A stretch of DNA of 64,000 nt. Source: Candidatus Gastranaerophilales bacterium. Its GTDB lineage: Bacteria; Cyanobacteriota; Vampirovibrionia; Gastranaerophilales; Gastranaerophilaceae. The stretch is from the NCBI GenBank assembly GCA_944322755.1, contig CALUPY010000007.1:23301-87300 (forward strand), given 5' to 3'. The position numbers and the translations under genes are program-made. Each line of letters begins with the position of its first letter. Position 1 is the stretch's first letter. Shown in pieces: positions 52,260 to 62,183 of this stretch. The notes below the pieces were generated by a model. It was not told the DNA's origin. It searched no databases and saw only the letters and a program-made list of their open reading frames with translations.

Positions 52260-52731
52260 CAACAATTCTTTCTATCATTCTCATTAAATCCAGACGAGAC
52301 AATGTTTCTGTATTCGTTTTTTCCAAATTATACTTTTTACATAGTTTATCATAATAATACAATTGTTTCTTAGTAGGAGGTTCTTTTGAGAGTTTAAACT
52401 CCCGTGCTTTTTGACGTTGTTCTTTCATTATTGCCTTTTGCTTTTCAAGAAAAGGTTTTTGCGCGTCTTTTTGCTCAAGCTGTTTTTTACAGTCATCTAT
52501 GTATATTTTTAGCTGTTTTAAAAACTCTTCTTTTTCAAATTCTTCAATTATCCATTCAAAATGAGGCACACCCTGTTCATAATAGTAAGTCTCATCTTCA
52601 ATGAACAATCCGATAATATCTTCCGTTGATTTTTCCTTGTGTTTTTTTACGAAATTTTTTACACATCCCAAAAGGGAGGATTTCTGATTTTTTGTTAAAT
52701 CCAAAAACAGAGTACTTTTAAGATTATACAT
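52204..52731 (-). CDS. Hypothetical charged protein upstream of prmC
   Basis: 175 residues from the second ATG, which AAGGG precedes by eight bases; the first ATG is too close. Not recognised. Long Lys/Glu-rich helical region (~80-125, coiled-coil-like), then PPTKKQLYYYDKLCKKYN, resembling a short P-T-x-K-Q-L-x-Y motif seen in small nucleic-acid-associated proteins (weak memory). It overlaps prmC and is probably co-transcribed. Confidence 0.6.
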   Translation of the reverse strand: MYNLKSTLFLDLTKNQKSSLLGCVKNFVKKHKEKSTEDIIGLFIEDETYYYEQGVPHFEWIIEEFEKEEFLKQLKIYIDDCKKQLEQKDAQKPFLEKQKAIMKEQRQKAREFKLSKEPPTKKQLYYYDKLCKKYNLEKTNTETLSRLDLMRMIERIVDEHKDTEILSGKSIENLS

Positions 52732-52772
52732 ATACATGCCCTTAACTAATGCTGCTCTTTATATTGTATAAC

Positions 52773-52808
52773 ATACAGGCATGCTTTTTAACAAAAACAT
52801 GCCTGTAT
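52773..52808. repeat. Large intergenic inverted repeat
   Basis: Perfect 11-bp arms ATACAGGCATG/CATGCCTGTAT, extended inward by TTTTT/AAAAA. There is no long T-run after it on either strand, so terminator activity is uncertain. It lies between the 55-residue small gene and the charged protein. Confidence 0.6.
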
Positions 52809-52845
52809 AGACCCTTTCATCTTTTGTTCAAAAAACAGAATAGTA

Positions 52846-53013
52846 TTATCTGAACAAATCGTTTACATCAAATTTTTCGCTGAGTTTAGAGTTAATAAAC
52901 TTAGCCATTTTTTGATAAACAGGATTTGTGGCATAAGAAGGGCAAGCCGTTCTGTATGCACGGGGTTCTGCTTTTTGTTCAAGATGTTCTGTTAAATCAA
53001 CGACTTTTTTCAT
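52846..53013 (-). CDS. Predicted 55-residue small protein
   Basis: A full frame of 55 codons beginning MKKVVDLTEHLEQKAEP and ending FDVNDLFR. Codon use and amphipathic composition look genuine; the centre has TACPSYATNP and a helical MAKFINSKLSEK. AGAGG lies about 12 bases upstream, longer than ideal. No family is recognised. It is transcribed alone in a gap between the D-2-hydroxyacid dehydrogenase and the prmC unit. Confidence 0.5.
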   Translation of the reverse strand: MKKVVDLTEHLEQKAEPRAYRTACPSYATNPVYQKMAKFINSKLSEKFDVNDLFR

Positions 53014-53099
53014 ACTTACATATTACCTCTTTTTTTCTATTTCCGCTACACCCATGAAAACAAGAGCACATGAAAAATTGCCTGTTCTTTTGTAACAAA

Positions 53100-54116
53100 T
53101 TATTTCACTACATTATTTTGAATTCTTCCTTCAGAAAATGCATTTATATTGTCTATCGTTGTATTCAAAATTCTGGTAACGGCTTCTATTGTATCATATG
53201 CCATATGCGGGGTGATAATAACATTTTCCAGTTTCAAAAGTCGTGTATTTAGAATAGTTTTCTTCAAAGAATTATTTGATAACCTGTCAATATCAACAAG
53301 ATAGTCAGGATTGGACAAACTTTCTTCAAACTCCAGAACATCAAGCCCTGCGCCTTTTATTGCGCCTGTGCCCAATGCATTATAAAGCGCTTGTGAGTCA
53401 ACAAGTTCTCCTCTTGCTGTATTTATTAAAACAGCGGATGGTTTCATTTTTTTAAAGCTTTCCTCATTAAAAATATGGTAGTTATCTTTTGTGAGGGGTG
53501 CATGCAAAGATATTACATCCGAATTTGCAAGCAATGAGTCGAAAGTTGTGTACCTCACACCGTATTTCTTTTCGAGTTCTACATTCTCCCGAATGTCATA
53601 GCCCAAAATATTCATATCAAAGCCATAGGCAAGTCTTGCCATTTCTGCCCCGATAGCACCGAGTCCGACAATGCCTATAGTTTTTCCTCCGAGTTCAAAG
53701 CCCATTGAGAGGTGAGGATTAACAACTTCTTGGGTCAGGTCATTGTATGCACTGGTAATTTTTCTTGACACATCCAGCATAAGTCCGAAAGCAAATTCTG
53801 CAACGCTTTTGTTTCCGTAATTAGGCGTAGTCTCGACTGCTATGTTTTTTTCTTTGCAGTAGTCGATGTCTATATGGTTGAACCCGACAGAACGCAGAGC
53901 AATCAGTTTTAAATTCACAAATTTTTCAAGAATTGTGCGTGTGACTCTTGATGTGGTAAAACAGGAAATTACATCTGCACTGACAATCTCCTCTCCTAAC
54001 TCCGTTAAGTCATTTAGCGGAGAATTTATCAATTTATAATCGTATTTACCTTCACTGGCTTTTTTCAAAGCGTCGCTTTCGTAATCTTCTACATCAAAAA
54101 ATATTATCTTTAGCAT
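53100..54116 (-). CDS. D-2-hydroxyacid dehydrogenase (D-lactate type)
   Basis: 338 residues. NAD-binding GIVGLGAIGAEMA, catalytic Arg in NTARGEL, Glu in LDVLEFE and His in ITPHMAY. The DVISCFTTSRV N-terminal region and length fit the D-lactate dehydrogenase (LdhA) branch. It reduces pyruvate or a related 2-oxoacid to the D-hydroxyacid in fermentation. The ribosome site is weak. It follows the MATE gene by 46 bases. Confidence 0.9.
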   Translation of the reverse strand: MLKIIFFDVEDYESDALKKASEGKYDYKLINSPLNDLTELGEEIVSADVISCFTTSRVTRTILEKFVNLKLIALRSVGFNHIDIDYCKEKNIAVETTPNYGNKSVAEFAFGLMLDVSRKITSAYNDLTQEVVNPHLSMGFELGGKTIGIVGLGAIGAEMARLAYGFDMNILGYDIRENVELEKKYGVRYTTFDSLLANSDVISLHAPLTKDNYHIFNEESFKKMKPSAVLINTARGELVDSQALYNALGTGAIKGAGLDVLEFEESLSNPDYLVDIDRLSNNSLKKTILNTRLLKLENVIITPHMAYDTIEAVTRILNTTIDNINAFSEGRIQNNVVK

Positions 54117-54162
54117 ACATTCATTAATGCATGTTTCTTGATAATTTTAATTGCCATATGTT

Positions 54163-55548
54163 CTAAACCTGCACGGGGATTGCACGTTCTTCCAGTTTTT
54201 TGGTATGTACTTTTTTGGCCCATCCTCTGCTTCTGAATCTAAATATAAAGACAAAACCGCGAAGACATTCATCCATTGCCATTGCTGCCCATACTCCGAC
54301 AAGTCCGTATCCCATCTTAACACCGAGAAGGTATCCAAGCCCGACTCCGAGAATCCAGGAAGAACATATACACATCATTGCTGGAAACTTTACATCTTCT
54401 ACGGCAATCAGGCAGCGAACCATTACAATGTTTATAGAACGCCCGATTTCAAGGAAAAATTCAACAAACAGAATTTTCTTTCCTAGGCTCAATATTTCAG
54501 GATTTTGCGTAAAAATACCGAACAATAAGTCACTATTCAAATATAGAACCAGAGTCATTGCCAAAGATATGGACATAGAAATCCATAAAGTAGGCCAGAC
54601 CCTATTGTTTGCCAGTTTCAGTCTGCCTGCACCTATTAGATAAGAAACAACAATCTGAGATGCCTGTGCGATTGCAATAGAATAAATATATGCGACATTA
54701 GCGAACATGGAACAATAAACTTTTGTAGTAATAACATAAGTCCCGAACATATTAACAAAAGTCATTATAACAACCTGCGACAGGTTGTATGACATTTCTT
54801 CCAAGCCGGAGGGCAAACCAATATGGAGTAGATTTTTCAATGTTTTGAAAGGAAAGGGTCTTAAATACTTAAAAGACAATATTGCATCTGTCTTTTTGTA
54901 AAATAACCAGATAACAAGCGCCAGCCCCAAACATCTGCTCAAACTTGTCGAAATAGCAGAACCGATAATCCCGAGCTCCGGAAAACCGAGAAGTCCGTCA
55001 ATCAAAATGATGTTGCCGATAATGTTTACTATATTCATTATTACTGCAACTAACATTACATCTTTCATTAGAGAATAGCTTCTGAGAGCAGCAGCAAAAG
55101 TCATATAAAGCCCTTGCACGATTACAAAAGCCCCGACAATAAGCAAAAAATGAGAGGTCTCTGTGAAAATGGCTGCCGGCACTTTCATGAGTGTTAAAAT
55201 TTGATTACAGAACAGGAACAAAAGAGCCGTAATAATTATACTTACTATAGCAAGCATATACATTGCAGTGTTGCATACCTCTGAAATTTTCTGTCTGTCA
55301 TTGGCTCCAAGATATCTGGATATAAGTACTGTTGTCGACACGCTCATAACGCTGAGTACAATTATTACTATATTCAAAATCTGGTTTGCATTTCCAATAG
55401 CAGCCACAGAGTTTTGCGAATAGTGGCTGATTAAAATCTGGTCAACATTTCCGACAAGCATTTGTAACAAAAGCTCGATAAATATCGGTATGGACATTTT
55501 AAACACATAACGGTTTGACGTTTTTGTTGAATCTTTTACCTTTTCCAT
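54163..55548 (-). CDS. MATE-family multidrug/cation exporter
   Basis: 461 residues with about twelve hydrophobic segments in two similar halves (KMSIPIFIELLLQMLVGNVDQILIS in the first, IGLPSGLEEMSYNLSQVVIMTFVN in the second), typical of MATE/NorM transporters driven by Na+ or H+. The substrate is unknown. The upstream leader has two small hairpins (CTGTAC/GTACAG and GCCG/CGGC). It probably shares a transcript with the dehydrogenase downstream. Confidence 0.9.
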   Translation of the reverse strand: MEKVKDSTKTSNRYVFKMSIPIFIELLLQMLVGNVDQILISHYSQNSVAAIGNANQILNIVIIVLSVMSVSTTVLISRYLGANDRQKISEVCNTAMYMLAIVSIIITALLFLFCNQILTLMKVPAAIFTETSHFLLIVGAFVIVQGLYMTFAAALRSYSLMKDVMLVAVIMNIVNIIGNIILIDGLLGFPELGIIGSAISTSLSRCLGLALVIWLFYKKTDAILSFKYLRPFPFKTLKNLLHIGLPSGLEEMSYNLSQVVIMTFVNMFGTYVITTKVYCSMFANVAYIYSIAIAQASQIVVSYLIGAGRLKLANNRVWPTLWISMSISLAMTLVLYLNSDLLFGIFTQNPEILSLGKKILFVEFFLEIGRSINIVMVRCLIAVEDVKFPAMMCICSSWILGVGLGYLLGVKMGYGLVGVWAAMAMDECLRGFVFIFRFRSRGWAKKVHTKKLEERAIPVQV

Positions 55549-55764
55549 ATTCCATATTCTGCCGCACTAACCCGGCTGTACAGTTAAAAGTACAGGGTAT
55601 GCAATAGTTTCAGATTTTGATTCGGCTATAATGTCATAAACAGATTAAACCAATATTAAAGTTTCTTCAACAAAAATAGAACATAAAATTAACCATTTAT
55701 AACAATACTTTACCAATGAAAAACCAGACCAATAAATTTAAGATATTCCAAAAGGAGAATAATT

Positions 55765-56448
55765 ATGCATAAAGATGAAAAGAAGAAAAAAATACTGATG
55801 GTGACTACAAATACTTCCCAAATAAATGATGAGATACCAACGGGTGTATATTTTGAGGAATTTGCAGTACCTTATCTTACATTTGAAGCTACCGGTTATG
55901 ATATTACAGTTGCAAGCCCCGAAGGCGGTCTTTCTCCGGTTGATCCCGAAAGCTATTCATGTTCTAACCCGATGGAATGGGACAAAACAAAAAAACATCT
56001 CGATGACACAGAAAAATTATCGGATGTGAATCTCGATGAATTTGACGTAATATTCTTTCCCGGCGGGCATGGCCCAATGTTTGATATAGCAGAGGATGAA
56101 AGTGTCAAAAATGCAGTTGAATATTTTTATGAAAAACACAAAATTATTGCAGCTGTATGTCATGGACCTGCAGCTCTTGTTCAGGCTAAAACACAGGATG
56201 GCGAATCTATTGTAAAAGACAGGGTTATTACTTCGTTTACAAATAAGGAAGAACATATTGTCAAAAAGGATGAATTTATGCCATTCTCTCTTCAGGGACG
56301 ATTAGAAAAACTCGGTGCGGACTTCGTTGAAGAAAAACCATGGTCAGAACATGTAGAAGTCGACAAAAATATAATAACAGGGCAGAATCAGAATTCTGCA
56401 CTAAAAATTGCAGAAGCTGTTATAAAAAAGCTTTCACATCACGAATAA
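55765..56448 (+). CDS. DJ-1/PfpI (Hsp31-like) protein
   Basis: 227 residues. Class I glutamine-amidotransferase-like fold with the nucleophile elbow AAVCHGPAAL (Cys), Glu in VYFEEFAVPY and FFPGGHGPMFD. Length and YFEEFAVPY pattern match Hsp31/glyoxalase III-like members, which detoxify methylglyoxal or act as stress chaperones. AAAGGAG precedes the ATG. Monocistronic, followed by a long bidirectional terminator. Confidence 0.87.
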   Translation: MHKDEKKKKILMVTTNTSQINDEIPTGVYFEEFAVPYLTFEATGYDITVASPEGGLSPVDPESYSCSNPMEWDKTKKHLDDTEKLSDVNLDEFDVIFFPGGHGPMFDIAEDESVKNAVEYFYEKHKIIAAVCHGPAALVQAKTQDGESIVKDRVITSFTNKEEHIVKKDEFMPFSLQGRLEKLGADFVEEKPWSEHVEVDKNIITGQNQNSALKIAEAVIKKLSHHE

Positions 56449-56452
56449 GCCT

Positions 56453-56493
56453 AAAACAAAACAAGCTGCTTATTTCGCAGCTTGTTTTGTTTT
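56453..56493. terminator. Bidirectional terminator
   Basis: Perfect 17-bp stem with arms AAAACAAAACAAGCTGC and its complement and a seven-base loop. A-rich on one side and T-rich on the other, it serves the convergent DJ-1-like and rpsA genes. Confidence 0.85.
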
Positions 56494-56510
56494 ATATATA
56501 AATGCAGAAT

Positions 56511-57557
56511 TTATTCCAGACTGAGACTGATTCTTCGGTCTTCTGGCTGAAATTTAATTATAGTAGTGTTAACTTTGTCTCCGACATTTATTACAACACC
56601 CTTATTATTTTGGTATTCAGCAAGTTCATTCATTGGCAGCAAAGCTTCAACACCGGGGAATACTTCAACAAAGGCCCCAAAGTTTTTGATTCTTGTGACC
56701 AAACCTTCAACTTTGTCGCCTTCTTTGAGTTTATCTTTTGCTTCATTCCACGGGTCTGCCTCAAGATTTTTCAGGCTTAAGCTGACTCGTTGTTTGTCGT
56801 GGTCAATTCCGATGATTTCAACATTGATAGTATCAGCAATTTTCAAAATATCTGACGGGTGGTCTACCCAGCGCCATGACATCTGAGAGAGAGGAAGAAG
56901 TCCATCCATTCCTCCGATATCAATAAATGCGCCGAAATCAGTAATTCGAACTACTTCGCCCTGTACCACCTGTCCTACTTCAAGCTTGCTGAACATAGCT
57001 TCTTTACTTTCATCAGCAGCATCGGAATAAACTTTTTTGTTTGAGAGAATAAAGTTGTTCTGCTGTGAATCAAGAGTAAGAATTTTCATTTCTATTGTCT
57101 GTCCTACGATATTATCAATATCTTTGGCACGTAAATGGCTGGAGGGGATAAAACCTCTAACACCTTTTACATCAACAAGAACACCGCCTCTGACAACAGC
57201 TGCGACTGTACCTTCAATGGTTGCATCCTGGGCTTTGAGTTCTTCGAGTTCTTTCCAGGCATAGGCAAGAGCAACTTTCTTGTATGAAAGCATAAATCTG
57301 CCTTCTGCATCTTCTTCTTTTATAATTAGAAATTCATAAACTTCATTCTTTTTTAATACATTCTCAACAGGTTCGCTATTGTCGATTCTTGCCTCTCTTA
57401 AAGGGCAATATGCAGAAGTTTTTGCACCAATATCGACAATTACGCCGTCAGAATCGTATCCGCATACCATGCCGCGGACTAAATCACCTTTTTGAAACTT
57501 GTAATCGTACTGTGCGATTAGCTTGTCGAACTCTTCATCGGTTAAAAAGTTTGTCAT
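56511..57557 (-). CDS. rpsA: 30S ribosomal protein S1
   Basis: 348 residues with four S1 repeats (~20-90, 107-172, 190-260, 277-348). The third has GEVVRITDFGAFIDIGGMDGLLP and the fourth KNFGAFVEVFPGVEALLP. It binds mRNA on the 30S subunit. Four repeats is intermediate between cyanobacterial (three) and proteobacterial (six) S1. GGAGAG precedes the ATG and an extended -10 promoter lies upstream. Confidence 0.93.
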   Translation of the reverse strand: MTNFLTDEEFDKLIAQYDYKFQKGDLVRGMVCGYDSDGVIVDIGAKTSAYCPLREARIDNSEPVENVLKKNEVYEFLIIKEEDAEGRFMLSYKKVALAYAWKELEELKAQDATIEGTVAAVVRGGVLVDVKGVRGFIPSSHLRAKDIDNIVGQTIEMKILTLDSQQNNFILSNKKVYSDAADESKEAMFSKLEVGQVVQGEVVRITDFGAFIDIGGMDGLLPLSQMSWRWVDHPSDILKIADTINVEIIGIDHDKQRVSLSLKNLEADPWNEAKDKLKEGDKVEGLVTRIKNFGAFVEVFPGVEALLPMNELAEYQNNKGVVINVGDKVNTTIIKFQPEDRRISLSLE

Positions 57558-57589
57558 ACAGACTCTCCATTAATCTTATCATGTTTCAC

Positions 57590-57598
57590 ATTATAGCA
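57590..57598 (-). promoter_or_regulatory. rpsA: rpsA extended -10 promoter
   Basis: TGCTATAAT on the minus strand (extended -10 with perfect TATAAT), about 33 bases before rpsA. Between here and the uvrA promoter lie about 250 bases of AT-rich sequence in which I see no gene. Confidence 0.6.
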
Positions 57599-57852
57599 AA
57601 TTTTTCAAAAAATCATGATAAAATCACGATTTTTACTTTACATGTAGTAATAATTCACGATTAGTGAAAAAGACAGTCTGACACGATTTTATTCTAAAAT
57701 TTGAATTACAACTAATGCTGTATTAAAAGAATAGCAAGAAAAACAAATAAAACAATGTATTGTCCTGTTATGCGTCAGGTAATGATTTTTCCGTTTTGGA
57801 CTAAAAATTTTTTCATATAAATAAACTAAATAATTCTTAAAAATCAATTTGA

Positions 57853-57881
57853 TTGAATATGAGATTTTGTTGTGAAATAAT
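57853..57881 (+). promoter_or_regulatory. uvrA: uvrA promoter, predicted leaderless
   Basis: TTGAAT, 17 bases, AATAAT, with six bases to the uvrA ATG and no ribosome site. Confidence 0.5.
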
Positions 57882-57887
57882 GTCGCT

Positions 57888-60716
57888 ATGAATGATAAAA
57901 TTGTCATAAAAGGTGTAAACCAGCATAACCTTAAAAATGTTGATTTAGAACTGCCGAAAAATGAACTTATCGTATTTACCGGTGTTTCCGGCTCGGGAAA
58001 AAGTTCACTTGCCTTTGATACAATTTTTGCGGAAGGGCAAAGACGATATGTTGAAAGTCTTTCCACTTATGCCCGCCAATTTCTGGGGCAGATGGACAAA
58101 CCTGATGTCGAAAGCATTGAAGGTCTTTCACCAGCGATTTCTATTGACCAGAAATCAACCTCAAATAATCCCCGCTCCACTGTTGGTACAGTTACTGAAA
58201 TTTATGACTATCTAAGACTTTTATTCGCAAGAATCGGTGTTCCTCATTGTCCGCAGTGCGGTGATGAAATAAAACCGCAGAGTATCGATGAAATTATAGA
58301 CAAGATAATGGCACTTCCGGAGGGCTCTAAAATACAAATAATAGCCCCGATAGTAAGAGGTCAGAAAGGTGAATTCGAGTCTGTCCTGAATGAACTCAAA
58401 CAGGAAGGTTTCATCAGAGTTCGTATCGACGGAGAAATATACAATCTGGATGAAGATGATATTGAACTTAAAAAGACACAGAAGCATACAATAGATGTCG
58501 TCGTAGACAGAATTATTGTTAAAGAATCCGCAAAATCAAGGCTTGCTGATAGCGTACAGACCGCCTTGCAAAAAGCCGGCGGATTAATGGCTGTGGATGT
58601 TAACGGAGAAAAAGAACTTATTTTTTCAGAAAAACTTGCGTGTGCAAAATGCGGGCTGAGCTTTGAAGAACTCGCTCCAAGAATATTCAGTTTTAATAAT
58701 CCCTATGGGGCATGCCCGACATGTTCAGGGCTTGGCGCTGATTTTGTAATTGACCCGGATTTGATAGTGCCGGACAAAAAAAAGGCATTAAGACAAGGGG
58801 CAATTTACCCTTGGAGCAAGGCCACAACATCATATTACACAGACCTTTTGACATCTGTATGTTCACATTATGATATTGATATGGACAAACCGTTTGAAGA
58901 TTTGACAGAAAAAGAACAGAACATAATCCTCTACGGAAGCGGAAACGAGCTTTTGAAAATAAGAGTTCAGCGCTTTGGCACACATTCATACGAAACCAGA
59001 AAAACAAGATATTGCGGTGTTATACCGTTTCTGGAAAAACGCTATAACGAAGCCTCAGGCGAATACTGGAGAGAAGAAATTCAAAAATATATGGTGACAA
59101 CACCTTGCAAAGACTGTCAAGGCGCGAGGTTAAAGCCGTTTGCACTTGCTGTTACAATTAAGGGCAAAAACATATATGAATTTTGTAAAATGCCTATTAC
59201 CGAAAGTTTTTCTTTTATTTCTGATTTGTATCTGGAGCTTAGCGATTATGAAATGCAGATAGCCAAACAGGTTCTCGAAGAAATCAGAGCAAGGCTGAAA
59301 TTTATGCTTGATGTCGGGCTCGGGTATCTTGATTTAGCGCGTATGGCCGGAACTTTGTCTGGAGGCGAGGCACAGAGAATCAGACTTGCAACACAGATAG
59401 GAAGCGGATTATCCGGAGTTTTGTATGTGCTGGATGAACCATCTATCGGGCTCCATCAAAGAGACAATGACCGGCTTATTCAAACTCTTATAAAGCTTAG
59501 AAATTTGGGAAATACTCTGATTGTAGTCGAACATGACGAAGATACAATGCGAAGTGCAGACTATATTGTTGATATAGGGCCGAGAGCAGGCGTGCATGGC
59601 GGTAAGATAGTTGCTAAAGGGACAATGGAGGACATTATAAAATCAAAAGAGTCCATAACCGGCAAATATCTGAGCGGAGAAAGAAAAATTCCCGTACCTG
59701 AAGTCAGACGCAAAGGCAATGGAGAATTCTTGCAAATAAAAAATGCACATCTCAACAACCTGAAAAATATTTCACTTGATATTCCGTTGGGCAAAGTTGT
59801 CGCAATAACAGGTGTTTCAGGTTCCGGAAAATCCACATTAATGATGGATTTGATACAGGAATACGCAATACACAAACTTAGGGGCAACAAACCCAAGCCC
59901 CAAGGCGTAGATGAAATACTTGGATTTGAACATATAGATAAAATTATTGATATTGATCAGTCGCCTATTGGCAGAACTCCACGTTCGAATCCTGCCACAT
60001 ATACGGATGTATTTACGCACATCAGAGAACTATATGCTCAAACAAACGAATCTAAAATGAGAGGATATAAAGCCGGACGTTTCAGCTTTAACGTCAAAGG
60101 CGGTCGCTGTGAAGCCTGCAAGGGAGACGGTGTTATCAAAATCGAAATGAATTTTCTCTCTGATGTATATGTAAAATGCGATGTATGTAAGGGTAAGCGA
60201 TATAACAGGGAGACTCTCGAAGTTAAATACAAAGGCGCGACTATTTCCGATGTTTTAAATATGACTGTTGCTGAGGCTTATGTCTTTTTTGAAAATATAC
60301 CGAAAATAAAAGACCGTCTGAAAACACTTTATGATGTTGGTCTCGGATACATAAAGCTTGGGCAGAGTGCAACGACTCTTTCGGGCGGAGAAGCACAGAG
60401 AATAAAACTCGCCTCGGAGCTCAACAAAAAAGCAACAGGAAAAACACTTTATCTTCTTGATGAACCGTCAGTCGGTCTGCACTGGTATGATTTGGACAAG
60501 TTAATAAAAATAATTAACAGGCTTGCAGACAATGGCAATACGATTTTAATTATTGAGCACAATCTTGATTTAATCAAAATAGCTGACCATATTATAGATC
60601 TGGGGCCCGAAGGCGGAGATATGGGCGGTAATGTTGTGTTTGAGGGTACTCCGGAAGAAATTGTAAAATGCAAAGAGTCTTATACCGGCAAATATTTGAA
60701 GCCGTTTCTTCAATAA
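57888..60716 (+). CDS. uvrA: Excinuclease ABC subunit A
   Basis: 942 residues, full-length UvrA. Two ABC ATPase modules (Walker [15 protein letters not shown] at ~30-43 and [14 protein letters not shown] near 645), two LSGGEAQRI signatures, and zinc-binding CPQCG/CxxC and CEACKGDG...CDVCKG motifs. It detects bulky DNA lesions in nucleotide excision repair. uvrB is not adjacent. Confidence 0.97.
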   Translation: MNDKIVIKGVNQHNLKNVDLELPKNELIVFTGVSGSGKSSLAFDTIFAEGQRRYVESLSTYARQFLGQMDKPDVESIEGLSPAISIDQKSTSNNPRSTVGTVTEIYDYLRLLFARIGVPHCPQCGDEIKPQSIDEIIDKIMALPEGSKIQIIAPIVRGQKGEFESVLNELKQEGFIRVRIDGEIYNLDEDDIELKKTQKHTIDVVVDRIIVKESAKSRLADSVQTALQKAGGLMAVDVNGEKELIFSEKLACAKCGLSFEELAPRIFSFNNPYGACPTCSGLGADFVIDPDLIVPDKKKALRQGAIYPWSKATTSYYTDLLTSVCSHYDIDMDKPFEDLTEKEQNIILYGSGNELLKIRVQRFGTHSYETRKTRYCGVIPFLEKRYNEASGEYWREEIQKYMVTTPCKDCQGARLKPFALAVTIKGKNIYEFCKMPITESFSFISDLYLELSDYEMQIAKQVLEEIRARLKFMLDVGLGYLDLARMAGTLSGGEAQRIRLATQIGSGLSGVLYVLDEPSIGLHQRDNDRLIQTLIKLRNLGNTLIVVEHDEDTMRSADYIVDIGPRAGVHGGKIVAKGTMEDIIKSKESITGKYLSGERKIPVPEVRRKGNGEFLQIKNAHLNNLKNISLDIPLGKVVAITGVSGSGKSTLMMDLIQEYAIHKLRGNKPKPQGVDEILGFEHIDKIIDIDQSPIGRTPRSNPATYTDVFTHIRELYAQTNESKMRGYKAGRFSFNVKGGRCEACKGDGVIKIEMNFLSDVYVKCDVCKGKRYNRETLEVKYKGATISDVLNMTVAEAYVFFENIPKIKDRLKTLYDVGLGYIKLGQSATTLSGGEAQRIKLASELNKKATGKTLYLLDEPSVGLHWYDLDKLIKIINRLADNGNTILIIEHNLDLIKIADHIIDLGPEGGDMGGNVVFEGTPEEIVKCKESYTGKYLKPFLQ

Positions 60717-60772
60717 AAATTGCAGGCAATTTTTTTGTTTGACTTGTTTTGTGTGAAGAAAAAGGAGATAAA

Positions 60773-61465
60773 ATGAAAATACCCTTTAATTTATACAAAA
60801 TATTTCATTCGAAAATAATCCCCCAAAAGCCTCAAGTAATACATCAACAAAAAAAAATCTTATTTTGTCAGGAAATGTGGAAAGATGAATTTGCGGACGG
60901 CGCCGTAAAAGACTTATACAATTCTAAAGTCCCTTATCACGGTCGTTTTAATGCTTTTAACCATCTCCTTATTCAAGGCGGCACTCCTGAAAAATTTACG
61001 ACACCTAATACATTACTGCTTAACAAAACAGTAAAAGAGGTTATAACAGAAAGTGATATTGATTTTAAAAGACTCAAACCAATTAGCGAACCTCTTACCG
61101 TATACAGGTGCATCGGAGAAAAACCGGATTTCTTTTCCGAATATAAACTTTATCTGAAAAAATACAATACAAAACCCGGTGATATTATCTATATGCCGGA
61201 ATATGCATACAGCGCTTCTGATATAAACTATGCTAAATGTTTTCTGTCAGATAAAAACGGAATAATCTATGAAATCTATGTACCCAAAGGTGCCAGAGTC
61301 TCTTTGACAGACAGTATACAAAATGGAAAAATGCCACCCGGTAATGAATGCGTATTTCCAAGGGCATCAAAATTTTTATGCACAGAAAGAAAAATGGATA
61401 AAAATGGACATGTACATTTAATGCTGAAATACATACTGCCCGATGAATCATGGCGAAAACAATAA
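60773..61465 (+). CDS. ADP-ribosyltransferase-like protein
   Basis: 230 residues from the ATG after AAAGGAG. The C-terminal half follows the ADP-ribosyltransferase exoenzyme pattern: YRCIG with R112, GDIIYMPEYAYSAS with S147/S149, then EIYVPKGARVSL and NECVFPRASKF with E192 as presumptive catalytic Glu. The residue two before it is Gly rather than the usual Glu/Gln, so arginine-specific activity may be lost or altered. There is no signal peptide. No immunity or toxin partner gene is adjacent. Fold assignment is by motif order. Confidence 0.6.
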   Translation: MKIPFNLYKIFHSKIIPQKPQVIHQQKKILFCQEMWKDEFADGAVKDLYNSKVPYHGRFNAFNHLLIQGGTPEKFTTPNTLLLNKTVKEVITESDIDFKRLKPISEPLTVYRCIGEKPDFFSEYKLYLKKYNTKPGDIIYMPEYAYSASDINYAKCFLSDKNGIIYEIYVPKGARVSLTDSIQNGKMPPGNECVFPRASKFLCTERKMDKNGHVHLMLKYILPDESWRKQ

Positions 61466-61494
61466 AAAAACCGGCAAGTATATTGCCGGTTTTT
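61466..61494 (+). terminator. Intrinsic terminator
   Basis: AAAAACCGGCAA/TTGCCGGTTTTT stem with a five-base loop. It ends the ADP-ribosyltransferase-like gene and probably also the convergent YtxH operon. Confidence 0.85.
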
Positions 61495-61520
61495 AGAAAT
61501 ATTATAAGTGTTTATACTTT

Positions 61521-61781
61521 TTATACTTGTTTTTGCTGGTTAATGATTCCTTGGATTTTTTCCATGATTTCGTCGCCTTTAGCCTGCATATCGCTGACTA
61601 TGTCTTCTGCTTTGGACTGGATTTCTTTTACTGTTTTTTCTGCTTTGTCATAAACATCTTTCGAGTTTTTTGCGATAAGCTGTCTTGTTTCTTCTCCGGA
61701 TTGAGGAGCGAGAAGCAGTCCTATAACACTGCCTACGACTCCGCCTACTACAAAACCTGCTAAAAATTTTCCTGCTGACAT
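61521..61781 (-). CDS. YtxH-domain protein (second copy)
   Basis: 86 residues. Gly-rich membrane segment AGFVVGGVVGSVIGLLLAPQSGEETR, the YtxH hallmark, followed by an amphipathic helix. These proteins are small, inner-membrane-associated and stress-linked, with unknown mechanism. AAGGAG precedes the ATG. Last of a three-gene operon. Confidence 0.87.
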   Translation of the reverse strand: MSAGKFLAGFVVGGVVGSVIGLLLAPQSGEETRQLIAKNSKDVYDKAEKTVKEIQSKAEDIVSDMQAKGDEIMEKIQGIINQQKQV

Positions 61782-61809
61782 AATTTTCTCCTTAATTTAT
61801 CTATTGTTT

Positions 61810-62169
61810 TTATCTTTTGCTGAACATCTTAAACCCTGACATTAGTCCTTTAAAAAAGCTGTTTGAAATATTTTTCATTCCGCCGAAGGTCAATGTTGAA
61901 AAGCCGACAATAGTTGCTACTATTTTTTTTAAAGTCGACATCTGGTTGTCCGCTGCCTGAGCAAGTTCATTGAGTTTGTTTAAAGTAACCTGGACGTCTT
62001 TTATTATCGGTTCTACATCTCTTTTTACCATAATTGCGACGTCGTTTAAATTGTTAGTTAGTTTATTCATGTCGATTATTAATCTGACGATATAAACAGT
62101 AAGTACGATTACCGCTATTATCACAACAAAAATTAAAATTAATAATGCTATTGCTACAGCCTGAGTCAT
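61810..62169 (-). CDS. DUF948-like membrane protein
   Basis: 119 residues. One N-terminal membrane helix (IALLILIFVVIIAVIVLTVYIV), then a helical region with regularly spaced hydrophobics (DMNKLTNNLNDVAIMVKRDVEPIIKDVQ), the DUF948 pattern. DUF948 and YtxH genes are often neighbours in Firmicutes and others. Function unknown; membrane-anchored coiled coil. Confidence 0.8.
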   Translation of the reverse strand: MTQAVAIALLILIFVVIIAVIVLTVYIVRLIIDMNKLTNNLNDVAIMVKRDVEPIIKDVQVTLNKLNELAQAADNQMSTLKKIVATIVGFSTLTFGGMKNISNSFFKGLMSGFKMFSKR

Positions 62170-62183
62170 ATTGTTCTCCTAAT

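Noticed and set aside
53070..53252. 60-codon plus-strand frame
   Set aside because: Antisense to the D-2-hydroxyacid dehydrogenase 3' end.
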